Shown here one piece after another: positions 1 to 8,778 of a stretch of 64,000 nt of DNA. Source of the DNA: Metabacillus idriensis (GTDB lineage: Bacteria > Bacillota > Bacilli > Bacillales > Bacillaceae); NCBI RefSeq assembly GCF_009674765.1, contig NZ_WKKF01000006.1, positions 62,001 through 126,000 of the forward strand, read 5' to 3'. The notes below the pieces were generated by a model that worked only from the letters and a program-made list of their open reading frames with translations, was not told the origin of the DNA and searched no databases. The translations under genes and the position numbers were made by a program. Within the stretch, counting starts at the first letter, position 1. Each line of letters opens with the position of its first letter.

Positions 1-2739
1 GCAGCCGTGGTGATTGAAAACGGCAAGGTGGCAGAGCGTTTTTCAAGCTTTGTCAATCCGCTGAAGCCTATACCGCTTTTTATTGAGCAATTAACCGGTA
101 TTTCAAATGAGATGGTAAAGGATGCAGCCCCTTTTGAAGTTATCGCTGAAAAGGTTTCGTCTCTTTTAAGTGATGCTTATTTCGTGGCGCATAACGTTCA
201 TTTTGATCTTTCCTTTATACAAGAAGAACTCGAACGCAGCGGAATGCAGAGATTTACCGGTCCTGTACTTGACACAGTCGAGCTCTCAAGAATTGTTTTT
301 CCTGGAGCAGACAGCTATAAATTGTCAGAGCTGTGCGAAGAGCTGAACATCAAGCATGACAATCCCCATCGTGCCGACAGCGACGCTGAAGTGACAGGGG
401 AACTTTTTATTCATATATTCAAAAAAGCAGCATGTCTGCCTCCGGTCACCCTTCAAGCTCTGAAGCGTTTATCACGCTCGTTTATAAGCGATATTGAAGA
501 TGTTCTGGAGGATATCATATCTGAGAGACTGCTTGATCTTAAAGAACCTGAACACATAGAAGTCTTTCGTTCAATCGCAATAAGAAAACAATCTAATGTT
601 ATTCATGATGATCAGAACAGCCGGATATCAGAGAATTTTGAGACCTTTTCAACTCGGCTGATGAGCAGCGATGGACCAATTGCGGGGCAATTTGAGCAAT
701 ATGAAATGCGTACAGAACAAGTGAAAATGATGAATGAAATACATGAGTCCTTTGGGTCGCATCAGCATGCTTTAATAGAAGCTGGTACAGGAACAGGCAA
801 AACACTTGCTTATTTAATCCCTGTCATTTTCTATGCAATGTCTGAGAAAAAAAGTATATTAGTCAGTACATATACAACCGCTCTGCAGCAGCAGGTCATG
901 GCAAAAGAATTTCCGATGCTCAGAAAAGCCGTCAACCAGCCGTTTCATATGGCGGTTCTTAAAGGAAAATCCCATTATCTATGCTTGCGTAAATTTGAAA
1001 AATATTTAAATGAAGATGACTATAATTACGATAATATTTTAACGAAAGCACAGCTCTTAATATGGCTGACCGAAACAGAGACTGGGGATTTTGATGAATT
1101 GAATTTGCCGTCTGGCGGGAAATTGCTCTGGCAAAGGCTGCATTATGATGAAAAATCATCAAACTCTGCTAAAAACCCCTGGCTGTCGCGCTGCTTTTAC
1201 AAAAGAGCATATGAAAACGCCAAACAAGCGGATGTTGTCATAACAAATCATTCTCTTTTGCTATCAAGTATTTCGTCCTCAAGTGATTTTCTTGATGATA
1301 TAGAAGAAGTGATTATTGATGAAGCACATCATTTTGAGCGTATCGCCTGCGAACATTTAGGCACAAGGATGCACTATTTAACCTTGCAGGCATTAACCAA
1401 TCAGCTTGGAAACCTTTATACAGACGGTTTGCTTAGAAGAACACAGCATCTTTTTTCGATTAATGGATTAAATGATGCCTTTATTGAAATGGATGTCATA
1501 ATAAAACAGCTCTTTGAAGATAATGGAGTGCTGTTCAGCACCCTGCACAGCTATGTCCTTCAAAATGAAAAAGATGTACAAACTAACAGGATCACTCATC
1601 GTTTTAAACACAATCAAAAACAGAGCAGAAAATGGCTGGCTATTTTAGAGGTTGCAGCCAGAGTGAAATTCCAGCTCCACGATTTGATGACAATCATGAA
1701 TAAACAAAAAGAAGATTTTCACAAGATAAAAAATGAAGAAGAATCCTTTATTCTATATGAATATTTTGCCGTTCTTGATAAATTTGCCGCTGCATATCAG
1801 GATTTGGACACACTTTTTTTCAAGGAAAAGAAAGATGCTGTCAAATGGATTGAAATTGAATCACGCGGAGCGAAAAACGCTGTCAGTGTCTATTCACAGC
1901 CCGTTTCTGTATCAGAGCAATTAGCAGATGGGTTTTTTGCAGAGATGAAAAGCGTGATCCTTACATCAGCTACCTTGACTGTCGATCATTCTTTCGATTA
2001 TATGATCAGAGAACTTGGTCTGACAGATTATTATCCAAAAACGCTGATGATCAAATCGCCATTTGTCTATAAAGAACAGGCGAAGTTAATGATCCCTTCA
2101 GATTTTCCAGCCGTGCAGCATGTGACGCTTGATGAATATACGGCAGCTATTGCTAAAAATGTTTCAGCGATTGCCAAGGCAACAAAAGGCAAACTGCTGG
2201 TATTGTTTACTGCCTACGATATGCTGAAAAAAACACATCAGCTGTTAAAGGCTGATTCAGAACTGGAAGATTTTATGATTATGGGTCAAGGAGGCGGAAG
2301 CATTTCAAAGCTGACGAAAAATTTCCGGCAATTTGATCAGGCTATTCTCCTCGGAACGAGCACTTTTTGGGAAGGGATGGATTTTCCCGGTGATGAACTG
2401 ACAACGCTGATAATCGTCAGACTTCCGTTTTCCCCGCCGGATGATCCAGTCGTTGCAGCAAAATGCGAACAGATCACAAAGCAGGGGAAGAATGCCTTTT
2501 ATCATTATTCACTTCCTGAAGCGATCCTTAAGTTCAAACAGGGCTTTGGCAGACTAGTAAGGACAGAAAGGGATAAAGGACTTCTCTTTGTGTTTGACAA
2601 ACGGATTATAGAAGCAAAGTACGGCAGGCACTTTATTGCATCCCTGCCGCCGATAGATGTCCATGTGGAGCCGATGGAGAAGCTTCATGATGAAATTCTC
2701 CGCTGGAATCATAAGGAGCCCGCCACCGACACGGAATAG
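1..2739 (+). CDS. dinG: DinG family ATP-dependent helicase/exonuclease (5' end cut off)
   Basis: The reading frame is open from base 1, so the true start lies upstream of the window; about 912 codons are visible. The first ~140 residues are a DEDD-type 3'-5' exonuclease domain (HNVHFDLSF, then HRADSDAEVT near its end), whose first DxE motif is missing with the cut. A superfamily 2 helicase follows, with Walker A AGTGTGKT near residue 260, DEAH near 440 and GFGRLVRT near the C-terminus. The Bacillus DinG combines these two domains, unlike the E. coli protein. Role: DNA helicase/nuclease, cytoplasmic, probably in repair. It is followed by ypmA, as in B. subtilis. Family call is secure; the exact substrate is not visible. 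Confidence 0.93.
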   Translation, partial: AAVVIENGKVAERFSSFVNPLKPIPLFIEQLTGISNEMVKDAAPFEVIAEKVSSLLSDAYFVAHNVHFDLSFIQEELERSGMQRFTGPVLDTVELSRIVFPGADSYKLSELCEELNIKHDNPHRADSDAEVTGELFIHIFKKAACLPPVTLQALKRLSRSFISDIEDVLEDIISERLLDLKEPEHIEVFRSIAIRKQSNVIHDDQNSRISENFETFSTRLMSSDGPIAGQFEQYEMRTEQVKMMNEIHESFGSHQHALIEAGTGTGKTLAYLIPVIFYAMSEKKSILVSTYTTALQQQVMAKEFPMLRKAVNQPFHMAVLKGKSHYLCLRKFEKYLNEDDYNYDNILTKAQLLIWLTETETGDFDELNLPSGGKLLWQRLHYDEKSSNSAKNPWLSRCFYKRAYENAKQADVVITNHSLLLSSISSSSDFLDDIEEVIIDEAHHFERIACEHLGTRMHYLTLQALTNQLGNLYTDGLLRRTQHLFSINGLNDAFIEMDVIIKQLFEDNGVLFSTLHSYVLQNEKDVQTNRITHRFKHNQKQSRKWLAILEVAARVKFQLHDLMTIMNKQKEDFHKIKNEEESFILYEYFAVLDKFAAAYQDLDTLFFKEKKDAVKWIEIESRGAKNAVSVYSQPVSVSEQLADGFFAEMKSVILTSATLTVDHSFDYMIRELGLTDYYPKTLMIKSPFVYKEQAKLMIPSDFPAVQHVTLDEYTAAIAKNVSAIAKATKGKLLVLFTAYDMLKKTHQLLKADSELEDFMIMGQGGGSISKLTKNFRQFDQAILLGTSTFWEGMDFPGDELTTLIIVRLPFSPPDDPVVAAKCEQITKQGKNAFYHYSLPEAILKFKQGFGRLVRTERDKGLLFVFDKRIIEAKYGRHFIASLPPIDVHVEPMEKLHDEILRWNHKEPATDTE

Positions 2740-2784
2740 CATTATCAGGCCGATAAAATTGTATATTATGCAATATGAATCACA

Positions 2785-2814
2785 TAAAAAAAAGCCTGTG
2801 TGAGCAGCACAGGC
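2785..2814 (-). terminator. Rho-independent terminator reading the minus strand
   Basis: A 7-bp GCCTGTG/CACAGGC stem is preceded on the plus strand by eight A residues, so the T-tract lies on the minus strand. No minus-strand gene ends here. On the plus strand it would be only a hairpin without U-run behind dinG. Confidence 0.5.
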
Positions 2815-2841
2815 AATGGTGTGGGTAGGAGAAAATTTATT

Positions 2842-2871
2842 TTCACTTATTGATAATGATACTGTTATAAT
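2842..2871 (+). promoter_or_regulatory. Candidate sigma-A promoter for ypmA-ypmB-aspB
   Basis: TTCACT at 2842-2847 and a perfect TATAAT at 2866-2871 are separated by 18 bp, about 100 bp upstream of ypmA. The -35 matches four of six positions. The three downstream genes are closely spaced and could share this promoter. Confidence 0.45.
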
Positions 2872-2971
2872 GGGTACATAAAACAACATCTTGTTGTCTG
2901 TATTTGTTATTGTTGCCCTTTGCGGCTGACATATAAGTTACAATTTTTGTTTTGCATAGGAGGAATAGGTC

Positions 2972-3142
2972 ATGGAAAGTAAAATCGAAATTTTATCAAC
3001 CGTAACCGTAGAACATTCAGATGACCTCTATAAAATTGTCGATGGCTTAAATCGGACACTGAAGAGAGAAAATCTGATGTTTGGTCTGGCGCTTGATCAG
3101 GATGATAAAAATAAAGCCGTATTTACGATTTACAGAACGTAG
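2972..3142 (+). CDS. ypmA: YpmA family small protein (DUF4264-type)
   Basis: A 56-residue protein beginning MESKIEILST and ending AVFTIYRT, with ribosome binding site AGGAGG at 2958-2963. Length and position between dinG and ypmB match B. subtilis YpmA. It is a small soluble acidic protein with alternating hydrophobic residues, compatible with a beta-rich fold; I see no catalytic motif and its function is not known to me. It lies 11 bp before ypmB and probably shares its transcript with ypmB and aspB. Confidence 0.8.
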   Translation: MESKIEILSTVTVEHSDDLYKIVDGLNRTLKRENLMFGLALDQDDKNKAVFTIYRT

Positions 3143-3153
3143 GGATTTAAAAC

Positions 3154-3645
3154 ATGGGGAAAAAAATAGTAATCACAGCAAGTGCTGCCGCCGTTTTTCT
3201 GCTTGTATCACTTGGAGTTTTTTTAAACGTTTATCATTCAGCGATGGCTCAAAAAAACGATGGTCATGAAGAAGCGATTGACCGTGCATTAAAAGAAACA
3301 GACCTGAAAAATGCCGAAAGTGTTGAAACGTTTAATGGTCTTAAACAGTTTTACGTGATAACAGGCCTGAATAAGTCCAATAAAGCTGTTTACGTATGGG
3401 TTCCTGAGAACAAGAAGGAAAAGCCTGTGCTGAAGCTTGCCTCAGATGGCATAACTGAAAAAAAGGCGCTGGAAATTGTAAAAGCACAACAGAATCCTGT
3501 AAAAGTGATAAGCGTCAAGCTTGGAATGGAAAAGAATGTACCGCTTTGGGAAGTAAAATATATTGACGATCAAAATCGTTATACATATGATTTAATCAAT
3601 TTCAGCAATGGTGAAATTAGAAAGCATATTGCCATTAAAAAATAG
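3154..3645 (+). CDS. ypmB: YpmB family membrane-anchored protein (PepSY-like/DUF5590)
   Basis: 163 residues. The N-terminus (MGKKIVITAS, then a run AAAVFLLVSLGVFL) is an uncleaved signal anchor, leaving an extracytoplasmic domain of about 130 residues. That domain looks like two PepSY-like repeats: AIDRALKETDLK, then KKALEIVKAQQNP and a C-terminal WEVKYIDDQNRYTYDLINF. B. subtilis YpmB has the same layout and is annotated as a DUF5590/PepSY protein; its function is unknown. It sits 12 bp before aspB, a conserved pairing with no obvious functional logic. Confidence 0.82.
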   Translation: MGKKIVITASAAAVFLLVSLGVFLNVYHSAMAQKNDGHEEAIDRALKETDLKNAESVETFNGLKQFYVITGLNKSNKAVYVWVPENKKEKPVLKLASDGITEKKALEIVKAQQNPVKVISVKLGMEKNVPLWEVKYIDDQNRYTYDLINFSNGEIRKHIAIKK

Positions 3646-3657
3646 GGGGACACATAC

Positions 3658-4845
3658 ATGAAATTAGCCGATAGAGTATCTGCATTAACACCTTCATCCA
3701 CTTTAGCGATCACAGCAAAAGCAAAAGAGCTGAAAGCAGCCGGACATGATGTAATTGGACTTGGAGCAGGAGAACCTGATTTTAATACACCTCAGCATAT
3801 TATTGATGCTGCTGTTCATTCAATGAATGCGGGACAGACAAAATATACGCCTGCAGGCGGACTTGCAGAGCTGAAAAAAGAAATCATCGGCAAGTTTCAG
3901 AAGGATCAAAACCTTTCGTACAAACCTGGTGAAATTATCGTCTGCACAGGTGCAAAGCATGCTCTCTACACACTTTTTCAAGTCCTTCTCAATAAAGGAG
4001 ACGAAGTGATCATTCCATCTCCATATTGGGTAAGCTATCCTGAACAAGTGAAGCTTGCAGATGGAGTGCCGGTATATGTAAACGCCCTGGAAGAAAATCA
4101 GTTTAAAATGACTCCTGATCAGCTAAAAGCTGCGATCACTGACAATACGAAGGCCGTCATCATCAACTCTCCAAGCAATCCAACCGGAATGCTTTACACG
4201 AAAGAAGAGCTTGAAGAGCTGGGAAGCATCTGTATCCAGCATAATGTGCTGATTGTTTCAGATGAAATTTATGAAAAGCTGATTTACGGCGAACATTCTC
4301 ATGTATCTATTGCCGAGATTTCTGAGGAATTAAAGCAGCAGACAATCATCATTAACGGTGTTTCAAAATCTCATTCAATGACAGGATGGAGAATTGGATA
4401 TGCTGCCGGAAATGAGCAAATCATTAAAGCTATGACAAATCTTGCAAGCCACAGCACATCTAATCCGACATCCATTGCCCAATATGCATCAATCGCAGCA
4501 TATGCAGGTTCACAGGAGCCGGTGGAAGAGATGAGAACAGCATTTGAAGAACGCCTGAACATTATTTATGACAAGCTTGTTTCAATTCCTGGAATTACTT
4601 GTTTAAAGCCACAGGGAGCTTTTTATCTCTTCCCTAATGCAAAGCAGGCGGCAGAAAATACAGGGTTTGCAAATGTAGATGACTTTGTAGAAGCATTGCT
4701 TGAAAAAGAAAAAGTGGCGATTGTCCCAGGCTCTGGCTTTGGGGCTCCTGACAACGTAAGACTTTCCTATGCAACTTCTCTTGATACACTTGAAGAAGCT
4801 TTAGTCAGAATTGACCGATTTGTAAAAGATAACAGTGTTCATTAA
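3658..4845 (+). CDS. aspB: Aspartate aminotransferase AspB
   Basis: 395 residues, a class I/II PLP-dependent aminotransferase of the 1-gamma aspartate transaminase group. It interconverts aspartate and oxaloacetate with 2-oxoglutarate/glutamate in the cytoplasm. Visible motifs: [10 protein letters not shown] near residue 36, [11 protein letters not shown] near 170, [10 protein letters not shown] near 200 and the PLP lysine in [13 protein letters not shown] near 237-249. The C-terminal substrate arginine lies in [10 protein letters not shown]. Product supply fits the next gene, asnS, since aspartate leads to asparagine. RBS GGGGGAC is just upstream. Confidence 0.95.
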   Translation: MKLADRVSALTPSSTLAITAKAKELKAAGHDVIGLGAGEPDFNTPQHIIDAAVHSMNAGQTKYTPAGGLAELKKEIIGKFQKDQNLSYKPGEIIVCTGAKHALYTLFQVLLNKGDEVIIPSPYWVSYPEQVKLADGVPVYVNALEENQFKMTPDQLKAAITDNTKAVIINSPSNPTGMLYTKEELEELGSICIQHNVLIVSDEIYEKLIYGEHSHVSIAEISEELKQQTIIINGVSKSHSMTGWRIGYAAGNEQIIKAMTNLASHSTSNPTSIAQYASIAAYAGSQEPVEEMRTAFEERLNIIYDKLVSIPGITCLKPQGAFYLFPNAKQAAENTGFANVDDFVEALLEKEKVAIVPGSGFGAPDNVRLSYATSLDTLEEALVRIDRFVKDNSVH

Positions 4846-4852
4846 TAAAAGA

Positions 4853-4874
4853 TGAGCCGTCATTTGACGGCTCA
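4853..4874 (+). terminator. Terminator-like hairpin after aspB
   Basis: TGAGCCGTCA and TGACGGCTCA form a 10-bp stem with a two-base loop, 7 bp after the aspB stop. The following tract (CATTTATGTTTG) is only moderately T-rich, so termination may be partial. Confidence 0.55.
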
Positions 4875-4883
4875 CATTTATGT

Positions 4884-4912
4884 TTGAACGAAGCTTGCAA
4901 CAAATGTATAAT
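4884..4912 (+). promoter_or_regulatory. Predicted sigma-A promoter of asnS
   Basis: TTGAAC at 4884-4889, a 17-bp spacer and TATAAT at 4907-4912 form a near-consensus promoter 50 bp ahead of the asnS start. There is no room for a T-box leader, so tRNA-dependent antitermination is not expected. Confidence 0.7.
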
Positions 4913-4961
4913 AGCAATTACGTACATATATTATGATCCGGTTTTTGGAGGGAACAATTAC

Positions 4962-6254
4962 GTGAAAACAACAATTAAAGAAGTAAGCAAATTTGTAGAT
5001 AAAGAAGTAACAATTGGGGCTTGGATTGCAAATAAACGTTCCAGCGGAAAAATTGCCTTTTTGCAATTGCGGGACGGCACTGGCTTCATCCAAGGCGTAG
5101 TCGTAAAAGCAGAAGTAGCTGAAGAAGTATTCCAAACAGCAAAATCAATCACCCAGGAATCTTCCATCTATGTAACAGGTGTTGTAAGAGTGGACGAGCG
5201 TTCTCCGTTTGGATATGAGCTTGGGGTGACAGGCATTGAAGTCATTCATGAATCTGTAAACTATCCAATTACGCCAAAAGAACACGGCACAGAATTTTTA
5301 ATGGATCACCGTCATTTATGGCTCAGGTCCAAGCGTCAGCACGCTGTGATGAAAATCAGAAATGAAATCATCCGTGCAACGTATGAGTTCTTCAATAAAG
5401 AAGGCTTCTCAAAAGTAGATCCGCCGATTTTAACAGGCAGCGCTCCTGAAGGGACTTCAGAGCTTTTTGCAACTAAATATTTCGATGAAGATGCTTATCT
5501 GTCTCAAAGCGGTCAGCTTTACATGGAAGCTGCAGCAATGGCACTTGGAAAGGTTTTCTCATTCGGTCCGACGTTCCGCGCTGAAAAATCAAAAACAAGA
5601 CGCCACTTGATCGAATTTTGGATGATCGAGCCTGAGATGGCCTTTTATGAATTCGAAGACAACCTGGTTGTACAGGAGAATTATGTTTCTTATATCGTCC
5701 AAAGCGTTCTTGAAAACTGTAAGCTTGAATTGACTACACTTGGACGTGATACCGCTAAACTTGAACAAATCAAGGCGCCTTTCCCAAGAATCTCCTATGA
5801 CGACGCCATTAAATTCTTGAATGAAAAAGGATTTGATGACATTAAATGGGGCGATGATTTCGGTGCACCGCACGAAACAGCTATCGCAGAAAGCTTTGAA
5901 AAACCGGTATTCATTACTCATTACCCGACAGGCATTAAGCCTTTCTACATGCAGCCTGCTCCTGACCGCGATGACGTCGTGCTCTGTGCAGATTTAATCG
6001 CACCAGAAGGCTACGGGGAAATCATTGGCGGATCACAGCGTATTCACGATCACGAACTTCTAAAACAGCGCATTAAAGAGCACGATCTATCACCAGAAGC
6101 ATATCAGTGGTACCTGCAGCTGCGTGAATTCGGATCAGTTCCGCATTCAGGATTCGGCCTTGGCCTTGAGCGCACAGTTGCCTGGATCAGCGGCGTAGAA
6201 CACGTACGCGAATCCATTCCGTTCCCTCGTTTGCTTAACAGATTATATCCATAA
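4962..6254 (+). CDS. asnS: Asparaginyl-tRNA synthetase AsnS
   Basis: 430 residues from a GTG start at 4962 ([10 protein letters not shown]), with GGAGGG at 4947-4952; longer in-frame extensions upstream lack an RBS and run through the promoter. The length equals B. subtilis AsnS. It charges tRNA-Asn with asparagine using ATP. N-terminal OB-fold anticodon-binding domain ([19 protein letters not shown]) is followed by the class IIb catalytic core: motif 2 [19 protein letters not shown] and motif 3 [13 protein letters not shown] at the C-terminus. Repeat family A with its own terminator hairpin begins 9 bp after the stop. Confidence 0.96.
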   Translation: MKTTIKEVSKFVDKEVTIGAWIANKRSSGKIAFLQLRDGTGFIQGVVVKAEVAEEVFQTAKSITQESSIYVTGVVRVDERSPFGYELGVTGIEVIHESVNYPITPKEHGTEFLMDHRHLWLRSKRQHAVMKIRNEIIRATYEFFNKEGFSKVDPPILTGSAPEGTSELFATKYFDEDAYLSQSGQLYMEAAAMALGKVFSFGPTFRAEKSKTRRHLIEFWMIEPEMAFYEFEDNLVVQENYVSYIVQSVLENCKLELTTLGRDTAKLEQIKAPFPRISYDDAIKFLNEKGFDDIKWGDDFGAPHETAIAESFEKPVFITHYPTGIKPFYMQPAPDRDDVVLCADLIAPEGYGEIIGGSQRIHDHELLKQRIKEHDLSPEAYQWYLQLREFGSVPHSGFGLGLERTVAWISGVEHVRESIPFPRLLNRLYP

Positions 6255-6262
6255 TAATAAAT

Positions 6263-6556
6263 GGGGCTGTCCGATAAGTCCCTAAAATAAAGCAGGCAGG
6301 AAAAACAATGTTATTTCCTGCCTGCTTTTTTCTGTAGGTTCTTTTCGTAAACTTTGTTGTTTTTAGACTAAATGATAAAAATTCTAAGTGGATTGTAGCG
6401 AAAGGCACTTGACTCCTGCGGGAAAATAGAGGGAAATGGGAGACCGAGGAGGCTCCCAGCCGGACCGCGGAAAGCAAGTGACTGCAGCGGAAAGGAACGA
6501 GCAATATATATAATTCAAACCACAACATATGCTAAGACACACTTCTGGACAGCACC
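6263..6556 (+). mobile_element. Family A repeat copy A1 (MITE-like, ~294 bp)
   Basis: The ends are inverted repeats, GGGGCTGTCC at 6263 and GGACAGCACC at 6547-6556. Inside are a perfect terminator hairpin (6291-6331), the phrase CGTAAACTTTGTTG, and a ~110-bp core containing CTTGACTCCTGCGGGA and CCGCGGAAAGCAAGTG. The same order of blocks recurs at 27744-28053. No transposase is encoded; the ORFs across it are not gene-like. The inverted ends resemble those of IS1182-type elements, but that link is inference. The rest of the 6255-6702 gap holds only the dnaD upstream region. Confidence 0.75.
6291..6331 (+). terminator. Rho-independent terminator carried by repeat A1
   Basis: AGCAGGCAGGAAA and TTTCCTGCCTGCT form a 13-bp perfect stem followed by six T residues. 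It is the first terminator behind asnS and lies inside the repeat, 37 bp past the stop codon. Confidence 0.85.
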
Positions 6557-6702
6557 ATTTTTGTTTAAAGGTTCGCAGTAACGGGTTTAAATTTGCTTAT
6601 TTTTATAAATGGAGCTGAACAGCCGGTATCGCTTTTCCATGAAAGTCCATCACCGTTTTTCTGCTGAGACATGTTATACTATTTTAGGTGAGGTGACTCG
6701 TT

Positions 6703-7407
6703 ATGAATAAAGAGCAATTTGTTAACATGCAAGAGCAGGGATCGCTATCTGTTCCTGCAGCATTAATTATGCATTATCATCAAATCGGAATTAAAGAAGA
6801 GGAGCTTGTTTTGCTTCTTCAAGTCAATCTCCATCTTCAAAATGGAAATCAGTTTCCTACTCCAAGTGAATTATCAAGTAACATGTCCATTTCTGTATCT
6901 TCATGTACATCCCTTCTCAGAAGCTTGCTGCAAAGAGGATTTTTAGACATTGAGGAATATGAGCAAGCTTCCATCAAATACGAACGGTACTCTCTGAAAC
7001 CTCTTTGGGGCAAAATATATGAATTTATGCTGATGAAAGATGAGAAAAAAACAGAAGAAAAACAGCAGCAGGAAAACGTGAATTTGTATCCTGTATTTGA
7101 AAGTGAATTCGGAAGGCCTCTTTCACCGTTTGAAGTTGAAACACTTTCAATTTGGATGGATCAGGATTATCATGATCCGATTATCATAAAAGCAGCTTTG
7201 AAAGAAGCCGTCATATCCGGTAAACTAAACTTCAGGTATATCGACAGAATTTTATTTGAGTGGAAGAAAAACGGGATCCGGACAATCGATCAGGCGCGCA
7301 ATTACGGCAAACGATTCCGGCAGCATCAATCCCAGCCCCAAAAGCAAAATCAATCAGATGAAGAATATAAACGAAAAGTGCCGTTTTATAACTGGCTGGA
7401 AAGTTAA
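6703..7407 (+). CDS. dnaD: DNA replication initiation protein DnaD
   Basis: 234 residues; ATG at 6703 with AGGTGAGGTG upstream. The N-terminal winged-helix domain (residues ~1-100, LLLLQVNLHLQ and PTPSELSSNMSIS) and the C-terminal DnaD domain (~130-205, SEFGRPLSPFEVETLSIW and ILFEWKKNGIRTIDQA) are both present. In Bacillus, DnaD works with DnaB and DnaI to load the helicase at oriC and at stalled forks. The C-terminal tail is Gln/Lys rich. Conserved position immediately before nth as in B. subtilis, 45 bp apart, probably one transcript. Confidence 0.94.
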   Translation: MNKEQFVNMQEQGSLSVPAALIMHYHQIGIKEEELVLLLQVNLHLQNGNQFPTPSELSSNMSISVSSCTSLLRSLLQRGFLDIEEYEQASIKYERYSLKPLWGKIYEFMLMKDEKKTEEKQQQENVNLYPVFESEFGRPLSPFEVETLSIWMDQDYHDPIIIKAALKEAVISGKLNFRYIDRILFEWKKNGIRTIDQARNYGKRFRQHQSQPQKQNQSDEEYKRKVPFYNWLES

Positions 7408-7452
7408 TTTTTTCATGAGATTTATACAAACAATAACTAAACAGGTGATCGC

Positions 7453-8124
7453 ATGCTGAATATGAAACAAATCAGAGAAGCTCTTGATACAATCGGTGAG
7501 CTCTTTCCTGATGCACATTGTGAGCTGAATCACAGCAACCCTTTTGAACTTGTCATCGCAGTGGCCTTGTCTGCACAGTGTACAGATGTCCTGGTCAATA
7601 AAGTAACGAAACAGCTTTTTGAAAAATACAAAACGCCTGAGGATTATTTAGCTGTACCGATTGAAGAACTGCAAAATGATATCAGATCGATTGGTTTATA
7701 CCGCAATAAAGCTAAGAACATCCAAAAACTGTGCACCCTTCTTACCCAAGAATATGGGGGAGTTGTGCCTAAGGACAGGGACGAGCTGACAAAGCTTCCA
7801 GGTGTTGGCCGCAAAACAGCCAATGTCGTTGTGTCTGTTGCTTTTGGAGTTCCTGCTATTGCAGTTGATACACATGTTGAGAGAGTCAGCAAGAGACTTG
7901 CTATATGCAAATGGAAAGACTCCGTAATGGAAGTGGAAAAAACACTCATGCGGAAAGTGCCGATGGAAGAATGGTCGCTTACTCATCATCGCCTCATCTT
8001 TTTTGGAAGATACCACTGTAAAGCGCAGGCGCCAAAATGCACGGAATGCCCGCTGCTTCACATGTGCCGTGAAGGACAAAAAAGAATGAAAAAGGGAACG
8101 GTGCGGAATGCAGCGATTAATTAA
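7453..8124 (+). CDS. nth: Endonuclease III (DNA glycosylase/AP lyase)
   Basis: 223 residues. It removes oxidised pyrimidines and cleaves at abasic sites. The helix-hairpin-helix motif LPGVGRKTANVV and the catalytic aspartate in VDTHVERVSKRL are visible. The C-terminal 4Fe-4S loop has the right spacing, C-x6-C-x2-C-x5-C in CKAQAPKCTECPLLHMC. The ATG at 7453 is chosen because MLN-K-Q matches the family N-terminus and AGGTGAT precedes it. It overlaps ypoC by 17 bp, indicating translational coupling. Confidence 0.95.
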   Translation: MLNMKQIREALDTIGELFPDAHCELNHSNPFELVIAVALSAQCTDVLVNKVTKQLFEKYKTPEDYLAVPIEELQNDIRSIGLYRNKAKNIQKLCTLLTQEYGGVVPKDRDELTKLPGVGRKTANVVVSVAFGVPAIAVDTHVERVSKRLAICKWKDSVMEVEKTLMRKVPMEEWSLTHHRLIFFGRYHCKAQAPKCTECPLLHMCREGQKRMKKGTVRNAAIN

Positions 8125-8638
8125 TCTGCCAGGTTCCTTTAAGGTTGAGCCGTTCTTTCGCAAGGATGAATTAACGATACCGCTGAATTCTGCGGCAACT
8201 GCGGAAGAAATGATCAAAGCAAATCCCTTTTATTTTGATATTTGCTTTAAAGCGAATGTGCCCATTGATTTTCATCCTTGGAAAAATCCTGAATTAAGTA
8301 TCCCAATTCTAATTGATGAATGGCAGTCAATTAAGGAGACAATCAAAAGCGGTATCTCTTCAAATACAAGGAAAGCTGATAAAGCAGAAATGGTTAAAGG
8401 GATCTCCATTTTGATCTGTATGATTCATTGGAGCAATGAAACTCCAGTCCTTCATCTAGATTTAGAGCCGTCTGATTTCACAGCTTTTGCGGCAAAGCCG
8501 TTCAACCCGTCTGAAAGACTGATGTATGTCCTTTTAAAACCGGAACAATATCATTCCTTTATTCAGCTCGATCAGCTTATTGAAGAAACAGTTAAACAAT
8601 ATCATAAAAAAAGGGCTATGAGCAGCCGAAATAAATAA
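8108..8638 (+). CDS. ypoC: YpoC family protein
   Basis: 176 residues starting inside the 3' end of nth. It has no signal peptide or membrane segment and no catalytic motif I recognise; the C-terminus is rich in Lys and ends in a likely helix. The tail stretch FKANVPIDFHPWKNPE and the paired Trp residues are typical of this uncharacterised Bacillus family. Conserved position nth-ypoC opposite ponA supports the name. Function unknown; coupling to nth hints at, but does not prove, a DNA-related role. Confidence 0.75.
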   Translation: MQRLINLPGSFKVEPFFRKDELTIPLNSAATAEEMIKANPFYFDICFKANVPIDFHPWKNPELSIPILIDEWQSIKETIKSGISSNTRKADKAEMVKGISILICMIHWSNETPVLHLDLEPSDFTAFAAKPFNPSERLMYVLLKPEQYHSFIQLDQLIEETVKQYHKKRAMSSRNK

Positions 8639-8673
8639 AACGCAAGGATCATTTTTTGATCCTTGCGTTTTTA
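8638..8673 (+). terminator. Rho-independent terminator after ypoC
   Basis: AAACGCAAGGATCA and TGATCCTTGCGTTT form a strong stem with a T loop and trailing T-run. It overlaps the end of the ypoC stop region and closes the dnaD-nth-ypoC transcript; the symmetric A/T flanks could also serve the opposite strand. Confidence 0.85.
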
Positions 8674-8741
8674 TGTAAAAAACTACTGCAAAAATAATTA
8701 CGACACTCCCATTTATCCAGAAGCAGGAAACCGAGGATCAT

Positions 8742-8769
8742 AAAAAACCCCTCTGCCTAAGCAGAGGGG
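8742..8769 (-). terminator. Rho-independent terminator of recU-ponA
   Basis: On the minus strand CCCCTCTGC/GCAGAGGGG forms a 9-bp stem followed by six T residues, 10 bp beyond the ponA stop codon. Confidence 0.87.
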
Positions 8770-8778
8770 ATCGTATCA

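Noticed and set aside
2850-2866. TGATAATGATACTG resembling a Fur box before ypmA
   Set aside because: Only the left half fits; the right half does not form the 7-1-7 inverted repeat.
4875-4961. T-box leader for asnS
   Set aside because: The gap from promoter to start is too short and no T-box sequence or specifier stem is visible.
6235-6528. 97-residue minus-strand ORF, and similar ORFs at 27631-28048 and 14586-14777
   Set aside because: All run through family A repeats and share sequence for that reason only.
7696-8217. 173-residue minus-strand ORF
   Set aside because: Lies entirely antisense to nth/ypoC, has no RBS and no protein-like composition.
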